Both the position numbers and the translations under genes were made by a program. Positions 1 to 8,406 of a stretch of DNA of 64,000 nt are shown here, in pieces. Within the stretch, counting starts at the first letter, position 1. Every line of letters starts with the position of its first letter. Below the pieces are notes generated by a model. The model worked only from the letters and a program-made list of their open reading frames with translations. It ran no database searches and was not told the origin of the DNA. Source of the DNA: Pseudomonadota bacterium (GTDB lineage: Bacteria; Pseudomonadota; Gammaproteobacteria; Burkholderiales; Burkholderiaceae_C); the NCBI GenBank assembly GCA_021841865.1, contig JAKCDM010000004.1, positions 1 through 64,000 on the forward strand, given 5' to 3'.

Positions 1-1029
1 GAGGCCGGCATGCAGCCCCATCCCGCCGACGCGCATCGCGTGGGGGTGTACGTCGGCGTGGGTTTCGGCGGCGCGTGTTCGCTGGACGCGATGTTCACGC
101 GCTATTTCCACCTGCTGCTCGGCGAGCAGGACGGGCGCCGGCGCGCCAGCGTGATGCACCCGCTGACCGTGCCGCGCCTGATGGCCAATGCGGCACAGGC
201 GCTGGTGTCCATGCGCTTCGGCCTGCTCGGCATGGGCAACACCTACTCGGTGGCCTGTTCGTCGTCGGCCATCGCCGCGGGCGAGGCGATGCGCGCGATC
301 CGTCATGGCTACCTCGACGCGGCGGTTGTCATCGGTACCGAGGCCATGCTGACGCCGGGCTCGCTGGTGGCGTGGAACGCGCTGCGCGTGCTGGCTCGCG
401 CGGCGGACGGCGACCCCGCCACCAGCTGCCGCCCCTTCGACCTGCGGCGCAACGGCTTCGTGCTCGGCGAGGGGGCCGCGGCCCTGGTGCTGGAAAGCGA
501 GCAGCGCGCCAGCTCGCGTGGCGCGCAGGCGCTGGCCGAGCTGGCCGGGTACGGCGCCAGCAGCGATGCCCACCATCTGACGGCTCCTTCCGTGGCCGGC
601 CAGGTCGCGGCGATGCGCCAGGCGCTGCAAAGCGCGGGTCTGCGCCCGCAGGACGTGGGCTATGTCAACGCGCACGGAACGGCCACGGAACTCGGCGACG
701 TGGTCGAGGCGCAGGCGCTGGTCGAGGTGTTCGGCCCGGCGCACCAGGGCCCCGCGGTCAGTTCGACCAAGGCCGTGCATGGACACCTGATCGGCGCCGG
801 TGGCGCCACCGAGCTGATCCTGGCGATCCAGGCCATGCGCAGCGGCACGCTGCCTTGCACGGCCAACCTGCTCGAGCCCGATCCGCGCTGTGCCGTCGAC
901 CTGGTCATCGGCCGCGCGCGCGCCGGCTGTCGCGTGGATGCGGTGATGTCCAACTCGTTCGCATTCGGCGGCAGCAACGCCAGCCTGGTGGCCCGTCGAG
1001 TGCATGCGGGCGCCGGAGACGGGTCGTGA
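1..1029 (+). CDS. beta-ketoacyl synthase of the aryl-polyene type locus (5' partial)
   Basis: A FabF-like condensing enzyme that would extend an acyl chain on ACP. The frame is open to the window's first base, and the visible 342 codons lack the roughly 60 N-terminal residues of a usual 400-residue ketosynthase, so the gene begins upstream. The ATG at 10 is probably internal. The thiolase-fold triad is visible: Cys in VACSSSA (visible codon 86), His in NAHGTATE and His in VHGHLIGAGG, followed by the C-terminal SNSFAFGGSNASL motif. The stop overlaps the GTG of the next gene, which suggests translational coupling. The locus encodes a second complete ketosynthase and a chain-length-factor-like protein, as aryl-polyene loci usually do. 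The exact role among the three is inferred. Confidence 0.9.
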   Translation, partial: EAGMQPHPADAHRVGVYVGVGFGGACSLDAMFTRYFHLLLGEQDGRRRASVMHPLTVPRLMANAAQALVSMRFGLLGMGNTYSVACSSSAIAAGEAMRAIRHGYLDAAVVIGTEAMLTPGSLVAWNALRVLARAADGDPATSCRPFDLRRNGFVLGEGAAALVLESEQRASSRGAQALAELAGYGASSDAHHLTAPSVAGQVAAMRQALQSAGLRPQDVGYVNAHGTATELGDVVEAQALVEVFGPAHQGPAVSSTKAVHGHLIGAGGATELILAIQAMRSGTLPCTANLLEPDPRCAVDLVIGRARAGCRVDAVMSNSFAFGGSNASLVARRVHAGAGDGS

Positions 1030-1739
1030 CGCGGGCCGCGACGCGAGCCGTCTCGCAATCGGTCCCGGCGCGGCGCATCGGGCGCGCGCTGCGCTCCCAC
1101 GGCGCGCTCAAGGGCATCGGCATCACGCTGATCATGAGCCTGTTCTTCAGCGCATACTTCTACCTGCTGCACCATCCGGACGGCCCCGTGACCACCATGC
1201 CGCTGACGGCTGCGGATCGCTGGATCGGATTCGAGCCCTGGGCGCTGGCGCCCTACCTTTCGCTGTGGGCCTATGTGTGCCTGCCGGCCGTGCTGATGCA
1301 TTCGCGACGTGAACTGCTGCGCTTCGGGCTGGGCATCAGCGCCGTGTGCCTGGCCGGCCTGCTGATCTTCCTGGTCTGGCCCACGCGCGTGCCGTCGATG
1401 GCGGCCTACTATGTCGGGCACCCAGATTTCCGCCTGCTGCGGGGAATCGACGCCGCCGGCAACGCCTGCCCGTCGCTGCACGTGGCGTCCGCCGTGTTCG
1501 CCGCGCTGTGGTTCGAGCGCGTGCTGCCGGGCCTCGGGCTGGGCCGGCGCACGCGCCTGTTCAGCTGGCTGTGGTGCGCGCTGATCGTCTACTCGACCAT
1601 GGCGGTCAAGCAGCATGTGCTGGTCGACGTGCTGAGCGGCGCGCTGCTGGGCGCGACCGGCGCGCTGCTGGCGCGCGGCCTGCCGCGCGCGTCGACGCTG
1701 GCGCCGGCGGCCGTCGGCGCGGACCCCGGCGGGCTATGA
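1026..1739 (+). CDS. PAP2-family membrane phosphatase
   Basis: A predicted 237-residue inner-membrane lipid phosphatase or phosphotransferase of the PAP2 superfamily. Hydrophobic segments are visible from about residue 30 onward (GIGITLIMSLFFSAYFYLL, then further ones). The PAP2 signature is present as CPSLHVASA followed about 50 residues later by KQHVLVDVLSG, which supply the catalytic His residues and Asp. The GTG start overlaps the upstream stop by 4 nt and keeps the operon spacing. PAP2 proteins act on phospholipid or polyprenyl phosphates. Its place in an aryl-polyene locus suggests a role in the lipid part of the product or in its transfer, but that is inference. It is not part of the minimal aryl-polyene gene set. 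Confidence 0.85.
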   Translation: MTRAATRAVSQSVPARRIGRALRSHGALKGIGITLIMSLFFSAYFYLLHHPDGPVTTMPLTAADRWIGFEPWALAPYLSLWAYVCLPAVLMHSRRELLRFGLGISAVCLAGLLIFLVWPTRVPSMAAYYVGHPDFRLLRGIDAAGNACPSLHVASAVFAALWFERVLPGLGLGRRTRLFSWLWCALIVYSTMAVKQHVLVDVLSGALLGATGALLARGLPRASTLAPAAVGADPGGL

Positions 1740-1780
1740 TTCCGGCGTGATTTCGTAGTGTTCTGGGACATCCCGCCGTC

Positions 1781-2071
1781 ATGTCGACCCCCTCTGTCAT
1801 GCCGCCCGACGTCGACCCGGAGTTCGTCCGGGAAGTCGGCCAGCTCATCATTCAATCCCTGGACCTGGAGCTCTCGGCCGACGCCATCGACCCCGATGCC
1901 CCGCTGTATGGCGACGGTCTGGGCCTCGACTCCATCGACATCCTGGAGGTCGCGCTGGTGCTGTCCAAGAAATACGGCGTGCAACTGCGTGCAGATGATG
2001 CCGACAACCATCGCATCTTCAGTTCCCTGCGGCAGCTCGCCGGGCATGTCGCGGGGCTGCGCGCGACGTGA
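1781..2071 (+). CDS. acyl carrier protein
   Basis: A small acidic 96-residue carrier protein that would hold the growing polyene as a thioester. The phosphopantetheine attachment site is Ser51 in GLDSIDILE, with the usual four-helix ACP layout around it. The N-terminus is about 15 residues longer than in FabD/FabF-partner ACPs. It follows the phosphatase after 41 nt and its stop overlaps the GTG of the next membrane protein gene (GTGA). Aryl-polyene loci normally encode two ACPs. Only one is visible here, so the other may lie upstream of the window. Confidence 0.92.
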   Translation: MSTPSVMPPDVDPEFVREVGQLIIQSLDLELSADAIDPDAPLYGDGLGLDSIDILEVALVLSKKYGVQLRADDADNHRIFSSLRQLAGHVAGLRAT

Positions 2072-2736
2072 AATCCCCGCGCTGCAGTCGCGTGCTGCGC
2101 ACGCTGGCCACGGCTGCGTGCATCGCCTGCCCGCTGCTGGCCTACGCCGCGGGCGGGCGCGCGCAGCCCGGGCTGCCCGCGGTCGCGCTGACCTGGGGGC
2201 CGCTGGCGCTGCTGGGCGCCTGGTGGATCTGGCGCAGCCGGCTGCGGGCTTGGCTGGGGCTGCTGGCGGCGTTGCTGCTGCTCGGGCTGTGGCAAGAGCG
2301 CGCGCTGTGGCTCGGCCACCTGGGCGTGGCCTACCTGCTGGAACATGCCGGCAGCCTGAGCCTGCTGGGCCTGATGTTCGGCGGCACGCTGCGCCGTGGC
2401 CAGGTGCCGCTGGTCACGCGCTTCGCCGCCGGCGCGCATCCGGCGATGTCGGCTTCGCTGCGCGCGTACACGCGCGGCGTGACCGTGGCCTGGACCGGGT
2501 TTTTCGGCGCGATGGCCTGCACGTCGGCGCTGGTGTTCGCGCTGCGCCCGCTTCGCGACTGGGCGCTGTTCGCCAGTGTCTGGACTCCCGCGCTGGTGGT
2601 GCTGATGTTCGTGGCCGAATACGCGGCGCGCATGGTGCTCGTCGCCCCCGCCGAACGCTCCGGGCCCTGGGAGGCGGTGCGCGCCTACCTGCGCTACGCG
2701 GCGGCCCGCGACGGCGCCGGCGAGGCGCGGCAGTGA
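2068..2736 (+). CDS. COG4648-like integral membrane protein of aryl-polyene loci
   Basis: A 222-residue predicted inner-membrane protein with about six hydrophobic stretches (ALTWGPLALLGAWWI, WLGLLAALLLLGLW, YLLEHAGSLSLLGLMFGG, GVTVAWTGFFGAMACTSALVF and ALVVLMFVAEYAARM among them). The family is repeatedly found next to the ligase and ACP of aryl-polyene and xanthomonadin loci, and its biochemical role is not established. Start and stop both overlap the neighbouring genes by 4 nt, so it sits tightly within the operon. A signal-like N-terminus (CIACPLLAYAAGG) precedes the first segment. The family call rests on position and topology as much as on sequence. Confidence 0.75.
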   Translation: MKSPRCSRVLRTLATAACIACPLLAYAAGGRAQPGLPAVALTWGPLALLGAWWIWRSRLRAWLGLLAALLLLGLWQERALWLGHLGVAYLLEHAGSLSLLGLMFGGTLRRGQVPLVTRFAAGAHPAMSASLRAYTRGVTVAWTGFFGAMACTSALVFALRPLRDWALFASVWTPALVVLMFVAEYAARMVLVAPAERSGPWEAVRAYLRYAAARDGAGEARQ

Positions 2737-4118
2737 GCACCGGGCGCGGCAGCCAGCCGCACAGCGCGGCGCTGCCCCTGCTGTCGCGCAGCGAAGCGCA
2801 CGAGGTGTTCGCCTGGCGCCATGGGCGCCCGGTACGCGTGGGCGAGTTCCTGGCCGACGTGGCACGCGTGGCGGAGGCCATGCCGGCGGGCGCGCATGTG
2901 CTCAACGTGTGCCAGGACCGCTACCACGTCGCCGTGGGCTTTGCCGCCGCCATGCTGCGTGGCAAGCTCAGCCTGCTGCCCCCGACCCGCACCGAGGACA
3001 TGCTGCGGCGCCTGCGCGAGCAGGCACCCGACCTGTTCTGCCTGGTCGACGGGCCCTGCGAGCTGGCGCTTCCGCAGATGCCCTATCCGCGCTCGGCGCC
3101 GGCAGCCGCGGCGGCGTCGCGGGCGCTGCCGTGGATCCCGGCCGACCAGGTGGTCGCCCGCGTGTACACGTCGGGCTCTACCGGAGCGGCGCTGCCGCAC
3201 GACAAGACCTGGGGCGCTCTGGTCGCATGCATTCGCGCCGGCGCGTCGCGGCTCGGACTGCCGCCGGCAGCCACGCTGGTCGCCACCGTGCCGGCGCAGC
3301 ACATGTACGGGCTGGAGTCGTCGTTGTTGATGGCCCTGCACGGCGGCGTAGCGTTGAGCGCCGCGCACCCGTTCTACCCCGCCGACATCGTCGAGCAGCT
3401 GGCGCGCGTGCCGGCGCCGCGGGTGCTGGTGTCGACCCCGGTGCATCTGCGCGCCCTGCTGGCCGCGGGCCTCGAGCTGCCTGCGCTGTGCCTGGTGCTC
3501 AGCGCCACCGCCCCGCTCGATGCCGAGCTCGCGCATGCGGTGGAACAGCGCACGGGCGCTGCGCTGCTGGAGATCTACGGGTCCACGGAAACCGGCCAGA
3601 TCGCGACCCGGCGCACCACGCAGGGGCAGGAGTTCACGCTGCTCGACGGCGTCGAGCTGCTGCCGCAGCCCGAGGGTTTCGCGATGGCGCGCGGCGGGCA
3701 CCTCGCGGCGCCGACCCCCGTGCACGACATCATCGAAACCGTCGGTGCGGGGCGCTTCCGGCTGCACGGGCGCAGCGCCGACATGGTCAACGTGGCCGGC
3801 AAGCGCAGCTCGCTGGCGCATCTGAACCACCAGTTGTGCGCGATCCCCGGGGTGCTCGACGGCGTGTTCTTCGCACCGGAACACGACTGCGCCGACGGCG
3901 TCGCGCGCCTGATGGCCTTTGCCGTCGCGCCGGGGCTCGACGCCACCGTGCTGCGCGCCGCGCTGCGCGAGCGCATCGACCCGGCCTTCATGCCGCGCCC
4001 GCTGGTGCTGCTCGAGCGCCTGCCGCGCAACAGCACGGGCAAGCTGGCGCGAGCTCGACTCGCCGAGCTCGCCGGTGCCCATGTTCCCTTCCCGCAGGCG
4101 GACGACGATGGACCTTGA
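2733..4118 (+). CDS. AMP-dependent acyl/aryl ligase (ANL family)
   Basis: An adenylating enzyme of about 461 residues expected to activate the aromatic starter acid for transfer to ACP or CoA. Visible ANL motifs are the phosphate loop VYTSGSTGAALPHDK (normally ending in K), the A5-like motif LEIYGSTETGQIATR, the hinge region RLHGRSADMVNVAGKR, and the C-terminal PRNSTGKLAR that supplies the catalytic Lys. The open frame extends far upstream, but homology starts only after the COG4648 gene, so the overlapping GTG at 2733 is the sensible start. The compact size matches the ligase of aryl-polyene loci. The substrate (hydroxybenzoate or coumarate type) cannot be read from the sequence. Confidence 0.88.
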   Translation: MSTGRGSQPHSAALPLLSRSEAHEVFAWRHGRPVRVGEFLADVARVAEAMPAGAHVLNVCQDRYHVAVGFAAAMLRGKLSLLPPTRTEDMLRRLREQAPDLFCLVDGPCELALPQMPYPRSAPAAAAASRALPWIPADQVVARVYTSGSTGAALPHDKTWGALVACIRAGASRLGLPPAATLVATVPAQHMYGLESSLLMALHGGVALSAAHPFYPADIVEQLARVPAPRVLVSTPVHLRALLAAGLELPALCLVLSATAPLDAELAHAVEQRTGAALLEIYGSTETGQIATRRTTQGQEFTLLDGVELLPQPEGFAMARGGHLAAPTPVHDIIETVGAGRFRLHGRSADMVNVAGKRSSLAHLNHQLCAIPGVLDGVFFAPEHDCADGVARLMAFAVAPGLDATVLRAALRERIDPAFMPRPLVLLERLPRNSTGKLARARLAELAGAHVPFPQADDDGP

Positions 4119-4410
4119 GGCCGAGCTCGGCGCCTACGCTGCGCAGCACCCGGCCTTGGCCGGGCATTTCCCGGGCAACCCGATCGTGCCCGGGGTGCTG
4201 CTGCTCGATGCCGCGCTGCACGCGCTGGGCCTGCCCGGCGCGCAGCCGCAGGCGCCGTTGCGAATCGATCAGGTCAAGTTCCTCGGCGTGGTGCGCCCCG
4301 GCGACGCGCTGACCCTGCGCGCCCGGGAGCATGGCGCGACGCTGCGCCTGGGCCTGCGCCATGGCGAGCGCGACGTGGCCAGCGCCACGCTGGCGGTGCC
4401 ACGGCGATGA
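4108..4410 (+). CDS. hotdog-fold 3-hydroxyacyl-ACP dehydratase, FabA/FabZ-like
   Basis: A compact 100-residue hotdog protein. The FabA/FabZ catalytic His lies in GHFPGNPIVPGVLLLD, and the following central helix is intact. It would dehydrate 3-hydroxyacyl-ACP to the enoyl thioester; with no enoyl reductase in the locus the double bonds would stay, giving a polyene. ATG 4108 overlaps the ligase end by 11 nt, and its stop overlaps the ATG of the acyltransferase (ATGA). It is shorter than FabZ (about 150 residues), as is usual for dehydratases of this locus type. A second hotdog protein is encoded at 11384-11863, and the two may work as a pair. Confidence 0.85.
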   Translation: MDLEAELGAYAAQHPALAGHFPGNPIVPGVLLLDAALHALGLPGAQPQAPLRIDQVKFLGVVRPGDALTLRAREHGATLRLGLRHGERDVASATLAVPRR

Positions 4411-5393
4411 GCGCCGCGCGCCGGGACCCGGGTGCGGGCGCCGCGCAGCAGCAGGCGCCAGGCGCGGCGCGCCGCGCCGCGTGGGCGCGCGACGGCGAGC
4501 GCAGCAACGCGTTCATGCTGCGCCTGATGACCTGGATCTCGCTGCGCCTGGGGCGTCGTGCGGCGCGCCTGGTGCTGCTGGGAATCAGCGCGTACTTCCT
4601 GGCCTGCGCTCCGAAGGCACGCCGCGCCTCGCGTGACTACCTGCGCCGGGCGCTCGGTCGCCAGCCGACGTGGCGCGAGCGTTTCTCGCATATCCACGCC
4701 TTCGCGTCGACCGTGCACGACCGCGTGTTCCTGCTCAACGACCGCGCCGACCTGTTCGACATCCGGGTGCGCGACCGCGAGCCCATCGAAGCCTTGCTGG
4801 CGGGCGGGCGCGGCGCGCTGCTGCTGGGGGCGCATTTCGGCAGTTTCGAGGTGCTGCGCGTGGCGGGCCGCCTGCGCGGCGGACTGCGCATGTCCCTGCT
4901 CATGTACCCGGACAACGCGCGCAAGATCAACGCTGCGCTGCACGCCATCAACCCTGATGCGCAGCAGGACATCATTGCCCTCGGCCGCCCCGACTCGATG
5001 TTGCGACTGGGCCAGGCGCTGGATGCCGGCGGCGTGGTCGGCATGCTGGCCGACCGCTCGCTGCACGAGCATGCACCGGGGCGCCGGCGCTTTCTCGGCG
5101 CCGATGCGTCGTGGCCGCTCGGGCCGCTTCGCATCGCCGCGCTGCTCAGGCGCCCGGTGCTGTTCATGGCCGGCGTGTACCTGGGTGAAAACCGCTACGA
5201 GCTCGTGTTCGAGCCGCTGGCCGACTTCAGCGACCTGGGCCGCGACGAACGCGCGGCGGCGCTGGACGCGGCGCTCACGCGCTATGTCGGGCTGCTCGAG
5301 CAGCACTGTCGCGCGGCGCCTTGCAACTGGTTCAATTTCTACGATTTCTGGGCCGATGCGGGCGGCGCGGGCGCCGCGGCGCGTTCGTCCTGA
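4407..5393 (+). CDS. LpxL/HtrB-like lysophospholipid acyltransferase
   Basis: A 328-residue membrane-associated acyltransferase of the lipid A acyltransferase family. The catalytic HX4E motif is seen as GAHFGSFE (His143, Glu148), preceded by a hydrophobic anchor near residues 48-68 and followed by an ADRSLHEH region typical of the family. In aryl-polyene biosynthesis an enzyme of this class is thought to place the polyene acyl chain on a glycerolipid-like or sugar acceptor. The start overlaps the dehydratase stop by 4 nt, and a LolA-like gene begins 14 nt downstream. A role in true lipid A synthesis is less likely given the neighbours. Confidence 0.87.
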   Translation: MSAARRDPGAGAAQQQAPGAARRAAWARDGERSNAFMLRLMTWISLRLGRRAARLVLLGISAYFLACAPKARRASRDYLRRALGRQPTWRERFSHIHAFASTVHDRVFLLNDRADLFDIRVRDREPIEALLAGGRGALLLGAHFGSFEVLRVAGRLRGGLRMSLLMYPDNARKINAALHAINPDAQQDIIALGRPDSMLRLGQALDAGGVVGMLADRSLHEHAPGRRRFLGADASWPLGPLRIAALLRRPVLFMAGVYLGENRYELVFEPLADFSDLGRDERAAALDAALTRYVGLLEQHCRAAPCNWFNFYDFWADAGGAGAAARSS

Positions 5394-5406
5394 GCAGCGA
5401 CCGCCG

Positions 5407-6039
5407 ATGCCTTGCCGAAACCCAGCTCCCGCTCCCGGCCCGGTGGTCGGCAGACGTCGGCGCGCGCTGGCCGGGCTCGCCGCCTGCCTGCTGGGCCTGG
5501 CCGCGGCGCAGTTGCCGGCGCTGGCGCAGGACTGGACCCTGCAGGCGCTGATGCGCGAGCTGGCGGCGCGCAAGTCGGGACGCGCGCGATTCCAGGAAAC
5601 CAGGACCCTGGCCATGCTCGACGCGCCGATCCACTCGTCGGGCGTGTTGCTGTTCGCGGCACCCGATCGGCTCGAGGTGCGCACCACATCGCCGAAGCCG
5701 CAGACCGTGCTGGTGCGAGGCAGCCGGGTCATCGTGGAAGCCGACGGCGCGCGCCACGAATTCGAACTCTCCGAGCATGCGCAGGTGGCCGCGATGGTCG
5801 ACGGCATCCGCGCCACGCTCGACGGAGACCTGGACGCGCTGCGCAAGGCCTACGCCGTGCGCCTGCGCGGCGATCGCGCGACCTGGAGCCTCGAGCTGGT
5901 TCCGCGCCTGCCCGCGGCGCGCGCGCGCATCAGTGAAATCGACGTCGGCGGATCGGGTGCCACGGTGCGCAGCATCGCGATCTTCCAGCCCGACGGCGAC
6001 CATTCGCTGATGGTGCTGCACGAGATGTCCGGGCCGTGA
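5407..6039 (+). CDS. LolA-like outer-membrane lipid/lipoprotein carrier
   Basis: A 210-residue predicted periplasmic protein with an N-terminal signal peptide (Arg-rich RRRR, hydrophobic LAGLAACLLGLAA, cleavage near PALA/QD). The mature part has the LolA-type opening LMRELAARKSGRARFQETRTLAMLDAP and repeated beta-strand segments. LolA-like proteins shuttle lipidated cargo across the periplasm. Encoded directly before an MMPL exporter, this copy probably carries the polyene lipid rather than general lipoproteins. The frame is open well upstream, but only ATG 5407 gives a signal peptide at the N-terminus. Its stop overlaps the GTG of the exporter gene. Confidence 0.87.
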   Translation: MPCRNPAPAPGPVVGRRRRALAGLAACLLGLAAAQLPALAQDWTLQALMRELAARKSGRARFQETRTLAMLDAPIHSSGVLLFAAPDRLEVRTTSPKPQTVLVRGSRVIVEADGARHEFELSEHAQVAAMVDGIRATLDGDLDALRKAYAVRLRGDRATWSLELVPRLPAARARISEIDVGGSGATVRSIAIFQPDGDHSLMVLHEMSGP

Positions 6040-8399
6040 CCCGACGTTCGATCAGCGTGCTGCTGCTCTGGCTCGCGGTGCTCGCCGGCGCCGCGCTGCT
6101 GGTGGCACGCGCGCGCTTCAGCGCCGACATGTCGGCCTTTCTTCCCAGAGCGCCCGACGCGCAGCAACGCGTGCTGGTCGAGCAGTTGCGCGACGGCCTG
6201 GTGTCGCGCGTCGTGATGGTGGGCATCGACGGGGCCACGCCGCGCCTGCGCGCGGCGCTGTCGAAGGCCATGGCGTCGCGGCTGCGCGCTTCGGCTGCCT
6301 TTGCGTCGGTGCAGAACGGCGGCTCCGGCGCCGACTCGAGGGACTTCGCGTTCGCCTTCGCCCATCGCTACGTGCTCGGCGCCGGGACCACGCCGCAGGC
6401 CTTCAGCGGGCAGGCACTGCACCACTCCATCGCCGATGCCATCGCGCGCCTGGCTTCTCCGATGAGCGAGGGCCTGCAGCATCTGCTGCCGACGGATCCG
6501 ACCGGCGCGACGCTGCGATTCCTGGGCAGCGTCGCGCCGTCGTCGCAGCCCCGCATGGTCGACGGTGCGTGGGCCTCGCCCGACGGCTCGCGCGCCCTGC
6601 TGCTGCTCATCACCCGCGCACGCGGCACCGACACCGACGCGCAGCAGCAAGCGCTCGCCGAGGTGCGCGCGGCCTTCGACGCGGCGCGCGCCGCCGGCGG
6701 CGCGCCGGCCCATGCCGCCACGCTGGTGCTCGGTGGCCCGCCGGTGTTCGCGGTGTACTCGCGTCATGCCATCGAGCGCGGCGTGGCCCGTGTGAGCGTG
6801 CTCGGCGGCGTGCTGATCGTCGCGCTGCTGCTGCTGGTGTACCGCTCGCCGTGGGTGCTCTTGCTCGGGCTGCTGCCGGTGTTGAGCGGCATTCTGGTCG
6901 CCACCGCGGTGGTCGGCCTGGGCTTCGGCGTCGTGCAGGGAGTCACGCTGGGCTTCGGCATCACGCTGATGGGCGAGGCGGTGGACTATTCCATCTACTG
7001 GTTCGTGCAGTCGGCCGACTTCGCCGACGTCAGCGACGGCGTGTCGCCGCGCCGGCAATGGCTGCGCGAGTCGTGGCCGACGGTCCGCCTGGGCATGCTG
7101 ACCTCGCTGGTCGGATTCGCCTTCCTGCTGTTGTCGGACTTCCCGGGCCTGGCGCAGATCGGGGCCTTCTCGATGGCCGGCCTGCTCGCCGCGGCGCTGG
7201 CCACGCGTTTCGTGCTGCCGCTGCTGGCGCCGCGCGGCGCGGCCGTGCGAGACCTGTCGCGCGTCGGCGGCTGGCTGCTGCGCGCTGCTGCGCGGCTGCG
7301 CGGCCTGCGCTGGCTGCCGGGCGTGCTGGTGCTGGCCTCGGCAGCGTTGCTGCTGGTGCAGCGCCACCATGTCTGGAACGACCGCCTCGGCGCGCTCAGC
7401 CCGATGCCGCGGGCGCTGCTCGACACCGACGCGGCGCTGCGACGCCAGCTCGGCGCGCCCGATGGCAGCGAAATGGTGGCGTTGCACGGCGCCACCCGGC
7501 AGGCGGTGCTGCAAGGCGCCGAGGCGCTGGCCCCGCGCCTGCGCCTGCTGCAGCGCGACGGCGCGATCGGCGGCTTCGACAGTCCCGCTCGCTACCTGCC
7601 CAGCGAGCGCACGCAGCGCGAGCGCCGGCGCGCGCTGCCCGACCCCACGCAGCTGCGCTCGGCGCTGCGCGACGCCGTCGTCGGACTGCCGGTGCGCGCC
7701 AGCCTGTTCGAGCCCTTCGTCGGCGACGTGGCCGCCGCGCGCGCCGCGCCGCCGCTGCGCGAGCAGGACTTCGCGCATACCTCGTTCGCGCTGGCACTCG
7801 ACGCCATGCTGCTGCGCGGCTCGGACGGCCGCTGGACGGTGCTGATGCCGCTGCGCGCGCCGCCGCGCGGCACCATCGACGTGGCCGCGGTGCGGCTCGC
7901 CCTGCGCGGCACCGCCGCCCGTTTCGTCGACCTCGGGGCGACCAGCAACGCGCTGTACCGCGGCTACCTGCACACGGCGATCGGGCTGTGCCTGGGCGGC
8001 GTGGCCGCGATGAGCCTGCTGCTGTTGCTGGCGCTGGGTTCGGCGCGACGCGCCGCGCGCGTGCTGGCCCCGCTGCTGGCCGCCGTGCTGGTCGTGGCGG
8101 CGACGCTGGTGCTGCTCGGACAGGCGCTGACCCTGCTGCACCTGGTGGGCATGATGCTGGTCGTCGCCGTCGGCTCCAACTACGCGCTGTTCTTCGATCG
8201 CGGCGAATCGCGCGGCGGTATCGCCGGGCAGACCCTGGCCTCGCTGGTGTTCGCCAACCTGAGCACGGTGGCCGGCTTCGGGCCGCTGCTCGTCGCCGGC
8301 GTCCCGGTGCTCGCCGCGCTGGGGGCCACGGTGGGCCCCGGTGCGCTGCTGGCGCTGCTGTTCTCGGCCATGCTGTCGGCTCCGGCCGACGAGGCCTGA
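6036..8399 (+). CDS. MMPL/RND-family exporter
   Basis: A 787-residue inner-membrane transporter with the two-fold RND layout: one N-terminal helix (ISVLLLWLAVLAGAALLVARA), a periplasmic loop, a first bundle of five helices (about residues 250-420), a second helix and loop, and a second bundle near the C-terminus (about residues 650-780). Segments such as VTLGFGITLMGEAVDYSIYWF and LVGMMLVVAVGSNYALFF carry the conserved acidic residue and Gly-rich helices of MMPL proteins. With the preceding LolA-like protein it forms the expected export pair of aryl-polyene loci. GTG 6036 overlaps the previous stop. Confidence 0.92.
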   Translation: MTRRSISVLLLWLAVLAGAALLVARARFSADMSAFLPRAPDAQQRVLVEQLRDGLVSRVVMVGIDGATPRLRAALSKAMASRLRASAAFASVQNGGSGADSRDFAFAFAHRYVLGAGTTPQAFSGQALHHSIADAIARLASPMSEGLQHLLPTDPTGATLRFLGSVAPSSQPRMVDGAWASPDGSRALLLLITRARGTDTDAQQQALAEVRAAFDAARAAGGAPAHAATLVLGGPPVFAVYSRHAIERGVARVSVLGGVLIVALLLLVYRSPWVLLLGLLPVLSGILVATAVVGLGFGVVQGVTLGFGITLMGEAVDYSIYWFVQSADFADVSDGVSPRRQWLRESWPTVRLGMLTSLVGFAFLLLSDFPGLAQIGAFSMAGLLAAALATRFVLPLLAPRGAAVRDLSRVGGWLLRAAARLRGLRWLPGVLVLASAALLLVQRHHVWNDRLGALSPMPRALLDTDAALRRQLGAPDGSEMVALHGATRQAVLQGAEALAPRLRLLQRDGAIGGFDSPARYLPSERTQRERRRALPDPTQLRSALRDAVVGLPVRASLFEPFVGDVAAARAAPPLREQDFAHTSFALALDAMLLRGSDGRWTVLMPLRAPPRGTIDVAAVRLALRGTAARFVDLGATSNALYRGYLHTAIGLCLGGVAAMSLLLLLALGSARRAARVLAPLLAAVLVVAATLVLLGQALTLLHLVGMMLVVAVGSNYALFFDRGESRGGIAGQTLASLVFANLSTVAGFGPLLVAGVPVLAALGATVGPGALLALLFSAMLSAPADEA

Positions 8400-8406
8400 C
8401 CCGCGC

